Positions 9,260-17,254 of a stretch of DNA of 47,394 nucleotides are shown in pieces (positions within the stretch are counted from its first letter, which is position 1; each line of letters begins with the position of its first letter). The notes under the pieces are model-generated. The model saw only the letters and a list, made by a program, of their open reading frames with translations. It had not been told where the DNA came from and did not search any database. Position numbers and translations under genes: made by a program. This DNA is from Bacteroidota bacterium (GTDB taxonomy: Bacteria; Bacteroidota; Bacteroidia; Bacteroidales; F082), in NCBI GenBank assembly GCA_013203805.1, contig JABMPH010000509.1, positions 1-47,394 on the forward strand. Reading direction: 5' to 3'.

Positions 9260-10519
9260 CTACTGAACTAGATGCAATTGTGATATATAAGCATCAACAA
9301 TAGAATCAAAGGCAACCAAATTAGCTGTATCAATTGGTAATGAGGGGGGAGATTCAACTTTCAAGGGATCAACAGGTTTGCCATTTCGGTAAAAGCGAAA
9401 ATCCAGATGTGGTCCGGTTGCCAGCCCGGTTGCTCCCACATATCCAATCAAATCACCTTGCCTAACATGATTACCAATTTTTATTCCTTTTGCATATCCA
9501 TTTAAATGCATATAAGTAGTTGAATATGTTCCATTGTGCTTAATTGTAATGTAATTTCCACCACCACGCTTTTGATAACCTTTTTTTACAACGGTTCCAT
9601 CTCCAACCGTATATACAGGAGTACCTGATGGTGCGGCATAATCAACACCATGATGAGGTCTTCGGATTTTAAGTACGGGATGCATTCTACTATTTGAAAA
9701 CTTAGAACTAATTCGTGTAAAGCGGAGTGGTGCTTTTAAAAAAGTGCGTTGTAAACTATTTCCTTTTTCATCAAAATAGTCACCTTTCCCATCTTGTTCA
9801 AAATAAAATGCAAAAAGAGTATCTCCTCCATGATAGAACATTGAGGCTTTAACCCGCCCCAGTCCAATATAATTGTCATCAACAAATTGTTCCTCAAATA
9901 TTGCCTTATACGCGTTACCTTTCTGAAGTCCGAAAAAATCAATTGTCCATGCATAAATTTCAGAAAGTTCATTGGCTAAATTAGGATCGGCGTTATTTTC
10001 AACAATTGCATTCCATAAAGATGACTCAATAACACCAGTTGTATTACCATCAGAAATTACTATATCTTTTTCGCCACGGAGTGCAACAACAGAGTCTCTA
10101 AAGCTATAAATAACATAACTTGAAGCAGATAACTCATACGCAAAATATAAAGCATTGTTTAACGAATCATCTGTACAAATAACAGAGTACTTATTCCCAG
10201 CTATTATCTTTCTTACATCAAAAACATTTTTAGTCTTACGTGCGATATGATCTATCTGATTATAATTAATGCCATATCTCAAAAGAATATCAGATAAAAA
10301 TTCATTCTTCTTTACCTTGGCTTCAATAACTAATAATGTGTCAACAACTATACCATATGCAATGGTTGGGATACTAACTTCTTCAATAATATCGGGCTTA
10401 TCATTTATTACGGGTGTATTGGTGCAACCTGAGAGAATAATTGTAATAAGCACTAGAATAAACAAATACGATTGATGAAAATCCATTTTGTAATACTTCG
10501 AACCAGTAAGATTTCTCAT
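9260..10519 (-). CDS. M23-family peptidoglycan endopeptidase lipoprotein
   Basis: The C-terminal domain carries the LytM/M23 zinc motifs: HHGVDYAAPSGTPV with a metal His and Asp, and HLDFRFYRNGKPVDP with the HxD/HxH-type element (here HLDF, as in several active Bacteroidota members). The GATGLATGPH segment sits between them. The N-terminal half is a soluble region with an OapA/LysM-like opening. A lipobox LSGC follows a hydrophobic stretch. The frame stays open to 10639, but the extra N-terminus is encoded by a dispersed-type repeat and would bury the signal peptide. I chose ATG at 10517-10519; ATG at 10484-10486 is equally good (408 residues). It probably cuts peptide cross-links during wall growth or division. 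lgt lies upstream on the same strand, 177 nt away. Confidence 0.88.
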   Translation of the reverse strand: MRNLTGSKYYKMDFHQSYLFILVLITIILSGCTNTPVINDKPDIIEEVSIPTIAYGIVVDTLLVIEAKVKKNEFLSDILLRYGINYNQIDHIARKTKNVFDVRKIIAGNKYSVICTDDSLNNALYFAYELSASSYVIYSFRDSVVALRGEKDIVISDGNTTGVIESSLWNAIVENNADPNLANELSEIYAWTIDFFGLQKGNAYKAIFEEQFVDDNYIGLGRVKASMFYHGGDTLFAFYFEQDGKGDYFDEKGNSLQRTFLKAPLRFTRISSKFSNSRMHPVLKIRRPHHGVDYAAPSGTPVYTVGDGTVVKKGYQKRGGGNYITIKHNGTYSTTYMHLNGYAKGIKIGNHVRQGDLIGYVGATGLATGPHLDFRFYRNGKPVDPLKVESPPSLPIDTANLVAFDSIVDAYISQLHLVQ

Positions 10520-10544
10520 ATTAGCTTTAGTAATATTTTGAGAT

Positions 10545-10590
10545 TCCTGCCTGTACGGTATGCGGGCTTCACTACGTTCATAATAACAAA
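10545..10590. repeat. Diverged copy of a dispersed 'TCACTACGTTC' repeat
   Basis: TTCACTACGTTCATAATAAC (from 10568) resembles the reverse complement of the repeat at 35728-35749 and the repeat at 36110-36139, sharing the core TCACTACG followed by TTC. It occupies the gap between lgt and the M23 gene. Confidence 0.45.
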
Positions 10591-10696
10591 ATTCTGATAG
10601 TTTTGTATACGTACTATTATATTGATTATGACAAACCATTATAGCTATTAACGTTATTTAATTGTAAAACTTATGGGATAATTTAAGGATCTAAGA

Positions 10697-11524
10697 CTAA
10701 TTCTTTTTAGTAATAATTTTTCTAGAACGCCCTATTAAAACAAAACCCATTATAATTAAAGGTATGCTAAGGATTTGTCCCATATTAAGCAACATAGTAT
10801 TCTCGAAATCCACCTGTGGTAGTTTAATAAACTCAATTAAAAATCTTATCGACCACAGTATAACTAAAAGATACCCAAAGAGGGCACCCTCTGCAGGTGC
10901 TCCATTATGTTTCCAATAATACCTGTAAAGAAAAACAAATAGCCCCAGATAGGCAAATGCTTCATATATTTGTGTGGGATGATTTGCTATTGTATACCCT
11001 TCTCCAAAATTTTGAACAAATATGAACCCCCATGGCAGTGTTGTAGCATCACCAAATATCTCAGAATTCATTAGGTTTCCCATACGTATTAAAAATCCTG
11101 CCAAAGCAACTACAATTGCAATTCTGTCCATAACCCACAAAAAATGCTTATGGTATTGCTTCGCAAAGAAATATATTCCAATAAGTATACCAACCGCTGC
11201 ACCATGACTGGCTAAGCCACCTTCCCAAATTTTAAGTATGTCGAGAGGATGTGATAAATAATACCCAGGCTCATAAAAAAGACAATGACCTAAACGAGCA
11301 CCAACAATTGTAAAAATTATCATATAAGTTGCAAGATCGTCAAGTACCTTTATTGGTACTCCTTCTTTTTTAAATATTTTTTGGAGTATTAAATAACCAA
11401 AAATAAATCCAAGAGCAAATAATAATCCATACCATCTTACAGAAAAACCACCAACAAGAAACCATGTATCGGGTAATATAAATATCTCAGGTCTAATATT
11501 CCAAACAATATAGGATAACTGCAT
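10697..11524 (-). CDS. lgt: Prolipoprotein diacylglyceryl transferase
   Basis: 275 residues with about seven hydrophobic segments. Lgt moves a diacylglyceryl group from phosphatidylglycerol to the lipobox Cys of prelipoproteins in the inner membrane, the first step of lipoprotein maturation. Signature segments are all present: FSVRWYGLLFALGF (27-40), GARLGHCLFYEP (75-86), EGGLASHGAAVG (101-112, with the conserved His107) and IRMGNLMNSEIFGD (146-159, with the conserved Arg147). The start at 11524 fits the usual N-terminus. The flavodoxin gene lies 55 nt upstream on the same strand, so the two may share a transcript. It is an essential-type housekeeping gene, and its product would serve the many lipoproteins of this window. 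Confidence 0.97.
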   Translation of the reverse strand: MQLSYIVWNIRPEIFILPDTWFLVGGFSVRWYGLLFALGFIFGYLILQKIFKKEGVPIKVLDDLATYMIIFTIVGARLGHCLFYEPGYYLSHPLDILKIWEGGLASHGAAVGILIGIYFFAKQYHKHFLWVMDRIAIVVALAGFLIRMGNLMNSEIFGDATTLPWGFIFVQNFGEGYTIANHPTQIYEAFAYLGLFVFLYRYYWKHNGAPAEGALFGYLLVILWSIRFLIEFIKLPQVDFENTMLLNMGQILSIPLIIMGFVLIGRSRKIITKKN

Positions 11525-11579
11525 GTTTATTAACTTTTATACAAAAATTAGGGTGCTGGTTTCTATCAGCTAAATTTGT

Positions 11580-12083
11580 TTAGATAAACTCACTCTTCAA
11601 CTGCTTAACCCATCTTAAAATTCTTTCATCACTTAAATCTTCCTGGTTATGATCATCGAGTACAAGGCCAATAAAAGTTCCATCTTTATCAGCAAGTGAA
11701 AAATAATAATCGTAGCCTTTCACAGGCCACAATCCTACAACACATGATTTATCAGGTAGTCGGCAGTAGAGTGTTCCAAGCCCATCAACAAAACTCTCGG
11801 GATACTCATTTTGATCACCCAGTCCGTATAAAGCAACTTTTCGGTTGCTAAAATCTAATCCAGATAAACTATCAATTGTCATTTCCCAATCATCCTGCAT
11901 CTCACCTATTCCCCAGGCCGATGTTCCAAAAATTAGGTTTTTATATTTCTTCATGTCCTCAATAGAGGCATTTTTTAAATCATAAATGTCGACATTTGAA
12001 GTGCCAAATGCATTTTTAATTTTTTTTGCTGACTTTTCAGTCATGCCATATGTTGAACCATAAAAGATGCCAATCCTCTCCAT
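11580..12083 (-). CDS. Flavodoxin
   Basis: 167 residues, the size of long-chain flavodoxins. The FMN phosphate-binding loop GSTYGMTE is at residues 9-16 (family GxTxGNTE; here Met replaces Asn). FGTSAWGIGEMQDDW (around residues 52-66) and ALYGLGDQNEYPESFVDG correspond to the two FMN-ring loops, including an aromatic Trp. The long-chain insertion and the closing LSDERILRWVKQLK fit FldA-type proteins. It is a soluble one-electron carrier, probably replacing ferredoxin when iron is low. ATG at 12083. A TAnnTTTG-type element lies upstream at 12162-12169. Confidence 0.93.
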   Translation of the reverse strand: MERIGIFYGSTYGMTEKSAKKIKNAFGTSNVDIYDLKNASIEDMKKYKNLIFGTSAWGIGEMQDDWEMTIDSLSGLDFSNRKVALYGLGDQNEYPESFVDGLGTLYCRLPDKSCVVGLWPVKGYDYYFSLADKDGTFIGLVLDDHNQEDLSDERILRWVKQLKSEFI

Positions 12084-12161
12084 AATTCTAATTTTAAATC
12101 AATATTGAAAACAACTATTTATGCACCAAATTACAATGTAGAAACAATATAAATAACCGTG

Positions 12162-12169
12162 CAAAAGTA
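12162..12169 (-). promoter_or_regulatory. Putative -7 element of the flavodoxin/lgt transcript
   Basis: Read on the minus strand the octamer is TACTTTTG, matching TAnnTTTG, 78 nt upstream of the flavodoxin ATG. Motif match only. Confidence 0.4.
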
Positions 12170-12212
12170 CTTTGTTTTTCCAATAATACAATATTACCAG
12201 ATTTGCAAACAT

Positions 12213-12243
12213 AAAAAAGCCCTCTGACTTTCATCAGAAGGCT
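12213..12243 (-). terminator. Intrinsic terminator of the Cys-rich protein gene
   Basis: On the minus strand AGCCTTCTGA (12243-12234) pairs with TCAGAGGGCT (12227-12218), one mismatch, six-base loop, followed by a T-run at 12218-12213. It lies 26 nt after the stop of the gene at 12269-12568. Confidence 0.85.
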
Positions 12244-12268
12244 CAAACCAAATTAATTAATGAAAAAG

Positions 12269-12568
12269 CTATCTTTTGTCTCCTTCGGACTTTGTTTCTT
12301 TGTCTGATTTTTTATCTTTACAAGAATCATCTTTTAGCATTTTACTGCTGCAACAACTTTTCTTAGCTGTTTTACATGATTTGTCGCCAGCATCTTTGCA
12401 TTCTTTTGTCTTAGTAGTAGTTGACTTTTTCTTGTTTTTGTCCTTATCGTCATCATCATCAACAACAGTGATATTAGTTGTTGTAGAAACTACTTGCGCA
12501 AAACTTGTTGCTGCGATGCTTGTAAAAAATATCAAGCCAAATGTTAATGCTAATACTTTAAATTTCAT
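12269..12568 (-). CDS. Small secreted Cys/Lys/Asp-rich protein
   Basis: 99 residues with a clear signal peptide (1-25, ending TSFAQ). The mature part is about 74 residues and almost entirely charged: an Asp5 run (37-41), then a Lys/Thr/Ser-rich tail with five Cys (57, 65, 72, 73, 83), including an adjacent pair in KSCCSSK. No recognised domain. Cys pairs and acid/base runs could bind metal or form disulfides, but that is inference. The gene is divergent from a histidine kinase/response regulator operon and shares its 152-bp regulatory region, so it is a likely target of that system. It has its own -7 match and terminator, which supports it as a real monocistronic gene. A 102-codon reading frame on the opposite strand is taken to be a shadow. 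Confidence 0.75.
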   Translation of the reverse strand: MKFKVLALTFGLIFFTSIAATSFAQVVSTTTNITVVDDDDDKDKNKKKSTTTKTKECKDAGDKSCKTAKKSCCSSKMLKDDSCKDKKSDKETKSEGDKR

Positions 12569-12599
12569 AATTCTTTTTTTTTAGATAAATTTTCATTGA

Positions 12600-12607
12600 C
12601 AAAACTA
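12600..12607 (-). promoter_or_regulatory. Putative -7 element of the Cys-rich protein gene
   Basis: The minus-strand octamer is TAGTTTTG, matching TAnnTTTG, 31 nt upstream of the ATG at 12568. Confidence 0.5.
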
Positions 12608-12629
12608 AGCGTAACTGCGGCATCGCCGT

Positions 12630-12668
12630 GTTAATACCATGTTAATATCTGTTAACAATATGTTAATT
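12630..12668. promoter_or_regulatory. Four GTTAA direct repeats, likely response-regulator binding array
   Basis: GTTAATA (12630-12636), GTTAATA (12641-12647), GTTAACA (12651-12657) and GTTAATT (12662-12668) recur with start-to-start steps of 11, 10 and 11 bp, about one helical turn. Within each pair this is a 7-mer, a 4-nt spacer and a 7-mer, the geometry of pho-box-type sites bound by OmpR/PhoB-family dimers. The array sits upstream of both divergent promoters (-7 matches at 12600-12607 and 12693-12700). It probably binds the regulator encoded at 14009-14728. Confidence 0.6.
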
Positions 12669-12692
12669 TTTTAATAATTCGCTTTTTCAAGC

Positions 12693-12700
12693 TACTTTTG
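12693..12700 (+). promoter_or_regulatory. Putative -7 element of the two-component operon
   Basis: TACTTTTG matches TAnnTTTG, 20 nt upstream of the histidine kinase ATG and 24 nt after the last GTTAA repeat, a position compatible with activator binding just upstream of the promoter. Confidence 0.5.
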
Positions 12701-12720
12701 ATGTGCAAAGTAACAAATAA

Positions 12721-14004
12721 ATGAATAAAAAGACAATTCTTATAATAATATTTATTACCTCTACCGCATTAGCTGGTATTTTGCCTACGCAGATTTATTG
12801 GGTTGGAACAGCTTTTAAATTTAAAGAAGAGCAGTTCGACAATAGCGTACGTATGGCACTTAAGAGTGTGATTAATCAATTTCTACAAAACAAAACCGAT
12901 ACTGTTTTTCAGAAGAAACTTATAGCATTATCCTGCCGCAAACAAAAACTTAGCATTGATGATTATATTGATAATCTGATTCTTGACTCGATAGTGAAAA
13001 ACGAACTTAAGTGCATGGAAATTAATACAGTATATCGATATGGAATTTACAGTAAGTACAATAATCGTTTTGTATTAGGAGATTATAAAGACGTTGAACG
13101 AGAATTATTAGATACGCATTATCAATTTTCGTTGGCAAGTATCTATAAACCTGGCGATTATTATTTAAGTATACTTTTTACAAATAAAACACATATACTA
13201 CTACATCGAATGGAGTTATGGGTGTTTTTATCCATTTTGTTTTTATTAATTCTTATTATCAGCTTCATATTCGTTATTTTTACGATCCTTCATCAGAAAA
13301 AAATATCGGAAATTAAAACAGACTTCATCAATAATATGACTCACGAGTTTAAAACTCCAATTGCTACATCATCACTTGCTGCCGAAATGATTCAAAAGGA
13401 GGAGGTTATGGCAAATCGTAATAAGTTGATGAAATATTCATCTATTATACTAGATGAAAATAATCGTTTGCAAAGTCAGGTTGAGCAGGTGTTACAGGTT
13501 GCAATTCTTGAAAGTGGAAAGCACCAGTATAAAATACGAAGATTAAATACCAATGAAATAATCAAAGACGTAGTAAACAGTTTTGAACTTAGAATTAAGG
13601 AGGAGAATATTAAACTTGAACTACAATTGGATGCTACAAACCCATTTTTTATGGGAGATAAAGCTCACATTCTAAATATATACTACAACTTAATTGATAA
13701 TGCTATAAAATACAGTCCAAACAATCCAACTATTTTTGTATATACTTATAATGTTGGTGGCAATATTGTTATTTCTTTTAAGGATAATGGTATCGGTATA
13801 AGTAAGGAATACCAAAACAATGTCTTTAAAAATCTTTTCCGTGTTCCCACTGGCAACATACATGAAGTTCGCGGATTTGGATTGGGATTATATTATGTTA
13901 AAACAATTGTTGATCAATTTGGAGGCAGAATTGAACTTGTTAGCGAATTAGGTGATGGGTCTAATTTTAAATTATTCTTTCCCACAAACCAAACAAAGAA
14001 CTAG
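12721..14004 (+). CDS. Membrane sensor histidine kinase
   Basis: 427 residues. There is one membrane segment near the N-terminus (about 5-25) and a second at about 166-190, enclosing a periplasmic sensor region of roughly 140 residues with no recognised domain. The kinase core follows directly, without an obvious HAMP domain. The H-box is NNMTHEFKTPIA (phospho-acceptor His208), the N-box YYNLIDNAIKYSP, G1 FKDNGIGI, and G2 GFGLGLYYVK. All key residues for autophosphorylation are present. The layout (two TM helices, no PAS, paired OmpR-type regulator) resembles Bacteroides RprX-type kinases. The response regulator begins 4 nt after the stop. The signal is unknown; a Cys-rich secreted protein is encoded divergently. 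Confidence 0.93.
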   Translation: MNKKTILIIIFITSTALAGILPTQIYWVGTAFKFKEEQFDNSVRMALKSVINQFLQNKTDTVFQKKLIALSCRKQKLSIDDYIDNLILDSIVKNELKCMEINTVYRYGIYSKYNNRFVLGDYKDVERELLDTHYQFSLASIYKPGDYYLSILFTNKTHILLHRMELWVFLSILFLLILIISFIFVIFTILHQKKISEIKTDFINNMTHEFKTPIATSSLAAEMIQKEEVMANRNKLMKYSSIILDENNRLQSQVEQVLQVAILESGKHQYKIRRLNTNEIIKDVVNSFELRIKEENIKLELQLDATNPFFMGDKAHILNIYYNLIDNAIKYSPNNPTIFVYTYNVGGNIVISFKDNGIGISKEYQNNVFKNLFRVPTGNIHEVRGFGLGLYYVKTIVDQFGGRIELVSELGDGSNFKLFFPTNQTKN

Positions 14005-14008
14005 AAAT

Positions 14009-14728
14009 ATGAAAGAGGAAAAAAGTGTAATTAGCATTCTATTTGTTGAAGACGATCCTAATCTAAGCATGATATTAAAGGATTATCTTGAAATGATTGG
14101 CTACAATGTTGATCATGCTGAGGATGGCGAAGTTGGAGTTCAGCTTTTTTCTGAGCATGCCTATAACCTGGTTATATTGGATATAATGATGCCAAAAAAG
14201 GATGGTTTTACTGCAGCTAAGGAAATTCGGGAAATGAACCAATTAACTCCAATTATCTTTTTAACAGCAAAAAGCCTGAAAGAGGATCGGATAAAAGGAT
14301 TTGAGCATGGATGCGATGATTATATTACAAAACCATTTAGCACAGAAGAATTAAGCTTACGAATTAAAGCTATTCTAAAACGATGTACCACAAATTATCA
14401 ATTGGCCACCGAGCCTGTTAATGAGACATATATATTGGGCAAATTTGTTTTTGATAGTTCAAATCTATTACTAAAATTTGAAGGAACTGAACGAGTGCTA
14501 ACCAGAAAAGAATCGGGTTTGCTTAAACTTCTATGCATTAATAAAAACAACCTATTGCCTCGTGAAATTGCAATGGAAGCTATTTGGGGAGAAAATGATT
14601 ACTTTATAGGAAGAAGTATGGATGTTTTTATCGCAAAACTTCGCAAGTATTTAAAACCTGATCCCAGCGTCCAAATTAGTAATGTACATGGCATTGGGTT
14701 CAAGCTTCAAGTTAAGAATCCTGAGTAA
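14009..14728 (+). CDS. OmpR/PhoB-family response regulator
   Basis: 239 residues from ATG 14009. The frame is open upstream to 13952, but that would overlap the kinase and add a non-conserved leader. The receiver domain (about 8-125) has the acidic pocket Glu14-Asp15-Asp16, phospho-acceptor Asp58 in VILDIMMP, Thr86 and Lys108 in YITKPF. The C-terminal winged helix (about 140-235) includes LTRKESGLLKLLC and the recognition region RSMDVFIAKLRKYL. It is phosphorylated by the kinase encoded just upstream and should bind direct repeats; the GTTAA array at 12630-12668 is the obvious candidate site, implying autoregulation and control of the divergent Cys-rich protein gene. It ends 2 nt before the convergent DUF4249 gene. 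Confidence 0.95.
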   Translation: MKEEKSVISILFVEDDPNLSMILKDYLEMIGYNVDHAEDGEVGVQLFSEHAYNLVILDIMMPKKDGFTAAKEIREMNQLTPIIFLTAKSLKEDRIKGFEHGCDDYITKPFSTEELSLRIKAILKRCTTNYQLATEPVNETYILGKFVFDSSNLLLKFEGTERVLTRKESGLLKLLCINKNNLLPREIAMEAIWGENDYFIGRSMDVFIAKLRKYLKPDPSVQISNVHGIGFKLQVKNPE

Positions 14729-14730
14729 TG

Positions 14731-15879
14731 CTATTGTTGCTCAACCCAAAAATCTGGAGGTGTTAGCGAGCCTCCATCCAAACGGCAATCGAAACATGAG
14801 TTTGTAGTACCCATTGCCCATCCGGTAAACATTATATCAACAATATAAATTGGCCATGAGCTTGGTGGCTCGAATCTAATAAACCTCAAATCATAATCTG
14901 GCGTACATTCTTCATAATAAAATGGAATTTTTGGTCTGTCAACATAAATTCGTTTTTTTGTTGATCCCGCAACTATAAAATATCCCAGCACAGGCTCATC
15001 GGCATTGCTTATATTAACTACATTACCTTTAATCTGGATTGGTTGTTTTGAATATAAATTGCCCTGATCGATATTTTGTTGTTCAATGGCACTAAAAAAA
15101 TCATAAGTATTTTTTGATATTGATAACTGGTTCACAGATAAGCTATAGCGAATACTCAAACTTCTGTTATTAGTTGATACAAAGTTCAATGGAAATTGTT
15201 CCACAATGGGTTTATCAAAATATTGGGTTGAAAGTATAAAAATATCATTTATTCTCGATGTAAAATAACAAGTCTGCAAGGAGTCTGGATTTGGATAGGG
15301 AATAAATTCACCTTCAAATGTATAATGTATTCTAAATGATGCTTGATATTTAAAGCAACTGCTCAATTTCCAGAAATAATAACATGTATCATATTGATCA
15401 TTATGATTATCTAAGTAAAACTGTATCCCATAATCAAGTTGGTTACCAATAGTAGTTTCTTGAGATTCCTCTATACCATAAAGGGAATCAATAGGAGAAG
15501 ATTCTAGTAGCTTACTAACCTCAGATCTGTAATTACTTCCGTTTGGTAGTTCAATGTTCAAATAATACGAATTACCTACAATACCCCTAAATGAGCTATC
15601 CAGAATAGTATAAACACCGGGTTCGGTTTCTGAATAAAAGATATCGCCCTGTAGTTCAGTTGCTAGGTATACCGTACCACCAGTAACAGGTATTAGGTCG
15701 GCATTATTTATTGAACTTGAATATGATAACTTTACAACAGAAGGATCACTACCATCAGAAAGAAGTCCATCAACTACCAATACGTTTTCATATTTATCAA
15801 CCTTAGGCCAAAACTTATCCACGCATGAATTAGATATGATAAGTATGTATAATATTGCTATTATGTTTGTGGCTTTCAT
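14731..15879 (-). CDS. DUF4249 lipoprotein, copy 4 (last in the locus)
   Basis: 382 residues. Lipoprotein signal with acceptor Cys19 (ISNSC), then the DUF4249 opening VDKFWPKVDKYENVLVVDG and a beta-rich body. Shared with the other three copies are PIDSLYGI, QFYLDNH, SIRYSL..NQLSIS, a TKKRIYVDRP segment, and the terminal CFDCR..GG...PPDFW motif. DUF4249 proteins are Bacteroidota lipoproteins usually encoded beside TonB-dependent receptors; their biochemical role is not established. This copy is separated from the next gene by 162 bp, the widest gap of the locus, and may have its own promoter, although no TAnnTTTG match stands out there. It converges on the response regulator gene with a 2-nt gap. 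Confidence 0.88.
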   Translation of the reverse strand: MKATNIIAILYILIISNSCVDKFWPKVDKYENVLVVDGLLSDGSDPSVVKLSYSSSINNADLIPVTGGTVYLATELQGDIFYSETEPGVYTILDSSFRGIVGNSYYLNIELPNGSNYRSEVSKLLESSPIDSLYGIEESQETTIGNQLDYGIQFYLDNHNDQYDTCYYFWKLSSCFKYQASFRIHYTFEGEFIPYPNPDSLQTCYFTSRINDIFILSTQYFDKPIVEQFPLNFVSTNNRSLSIRYSLSVNQLSISKNTYDFFSAIEQQNIDQGNLYSKQPIQIKGNVVNISNADEPVLGYFIVAGSTKKRIYVDRPKIPFYYEECTPDYDLRFIRFEPPSSWPIYIVDIMFTGWAMGTTNSCFDCRLDGGSLTPPDFWVEQQ

Positions 15880-16041
15880 ATTATGCTAATTATTTCGTCG
15901 AAAAACATCGGATATGCCATGCTTAATCTTTCTGTACTCTTCGGATTGTAACTTTCGATTCATGCAATTTAATAATGAAAAGTGTTTATCTGCGAAATTA
16001 AGGAAAATAGGTAAGGTGATTTAACATTTCTATATATAGTA

Positions 16042-17190
16042 TTAATCCTCCCAAAAGTCGGGTGGTTCTAAATCACCACCTTCCAGGCGACAGTCGAAAC
16101 ACGACTCCAGCGAACCCATTCCTATTGCACCAGTTTTAGGATCCTGAGTAAGATATATTGGCCAAGTGCTAGGAGGTTCATATTTAATCCATCTCATTGA
16201 AGTATAATCAGGTTCACATATGGGGTAATTGAAAGGTAGTGCTGGACGATCCAAAAAGATGCGTTTTTTTGTTGCACCCGCCACGGTAAAGTATCCCAAA
16301 ACAACCTCTTCAGTATCATTTATATTTTTAACATTTCCCTTTATTTGAAAAGGCTGTTGAGCATATAAGTTACTGAGATTAATATTTTGCTGACGTAATA
16401 TATCCCAAAAATAATATGCAGCTTCTGATAATGTAAGCTGGCTTACCAACAAACTATAACGAATACTTAACTCCTTCCCATCTGTTGAAACATATACTAA
16501 TGGAAATTTATTAATTATTGGTTTTTGGAGATATTTGGTTGTGTAGGTAAATATTTCCTGAATTTGAGAAGTACGCCAACAAGTTCTAAACGTATCTGGC
16601 ACCGGATATGGATAAAAATCTCCTTCCCAAGTATAATCAATATCAAAGGATGATTGGTACTCATATGTATTACTTAATCTCCACAAATAATAGTTTGTGT
16701 CCGCTTCATTAGCATGATTATTAAGGTAAAACTGAATTCCGTTCTGAGGTAAATACCTATTTGGAATTTCACGTGTTTCTTTAATCCAAAATAAAGAATC
16801 GATGGGTACAGGCTCAAGCAAAGTACATATTTCAGACATGTAATTACTACCCCCTGGCAATTCTACAAAGAGTTGGTATGAATTACCTTCAACACCTTGA
16901 AACGACTTATCTTCCGGAATATAAACTCCGGGCTCTGATTCAATAAATGAAAATTCAACTTGATTGCCATCAGTAATATAAACATTTCCATTAGATAATG
17001 GGTTTAATCGACCTTGATTAACTGAACTTGAATATGATAAGCTAACTTTTGTCTGCTCTTTAATATTGGTCAATAACGCATCCACAACTAAAACATTATT
17101 ATATTCATCTACCTTGGGCCAATACTTCTCAACGCATGAATTAGTCATTAATAATACACTTACTACTACAATTACAATTTTGAATTTCAT
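16042..17190 (-). CDS. DUF4249 lipoprotein, copy 3
   Basis: 382 residues from ATG 17190. The frame extends four codons further to a GTG at 17202, but the ATG gives a compact lipoprotein signal ending in LLMTNSC. Domain content is as in the other copies, with the terminal CFDCRLEGG and PPDFW motif. It is closest to copy 1 (20706-21848): both have ETRE(I/V)PNRYLPQ around one third of the length, both read EPDY.SM.WI near the end, and both have a YTWEGDF/YTWEGEF segment. That suggests these two arose from a more recent duplication than copies 2 and 4. It lies 64 nt downstream of copy 2 on the same strand. Confidence 0.88.
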   Translation of the reverse strand: MKFKIVIVVVSVLLMTNSCVEKYWPKVDEYNNVLVVDALLTNIKEQTKVSLSYSSSVNQGRLNPLSNGNVYITDGNQVEFSFIESEPGVYIPEDKSFQGVEGNSYQLFVELPGGSNYMSEICTLLEPVPIDSLFWIKETREIPNRYLPQNGIQFYLNNHANEADTNYYLWRLSNTYEYQSSFDIDYTWEGDFYPYPVPDTFRTCWRTSQIQEIFTYTTKYLQKPIINKFPLVYVSTDGKELSIRYSLLVSQLTLSEAAYYFWDILRQQNINLSNLYAQQPFQIKGNVKNINDTEEVVLGYFTVAGATKKRIFLDRPALPFNYPICEPDYTSMRWIKYEPPSTWPIYLTQDPKTGAIGMGSLESCFDCRLEGGDLEPPDFWED

Positions 17191-17254
17191 TGATTTTAAC
17201 ACTATTAGGCTAAATTAACATGATTAGCTATTCTTATCTCATTTTATGCATAAA

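Noticed and set aside
10520-10639. N-terminal extension of the M23 peptidase to ATG 10639
   Set aside because: It is encoded by a dispersed-type repeat and would put 40 or more residues before the lipoprotein signal.
12276-12584. 102-codon plus-strand reading frame opposite the Cys-rich protein gene
   Set aside because: It is the mirror of a low-complexity Lys/Asp/Ser gene (runs of Leu, Ser and Val), while the minus-strand frame has a signal peptide, promoter match and terminator.
12630-12668. CRISPR-like or tandem satellite array
   Set aside because: Units are only 7 bp with one-turn spacing and sit between divergent promoters, which fits a regulator site far better.
13952-14008. Longer start of the response regulator overlapping the kinase gene
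   Set aside because: The receiver domain begins normally from ATG 14009, 4 nt after the kinase stop; the extra leader has no conserved content.
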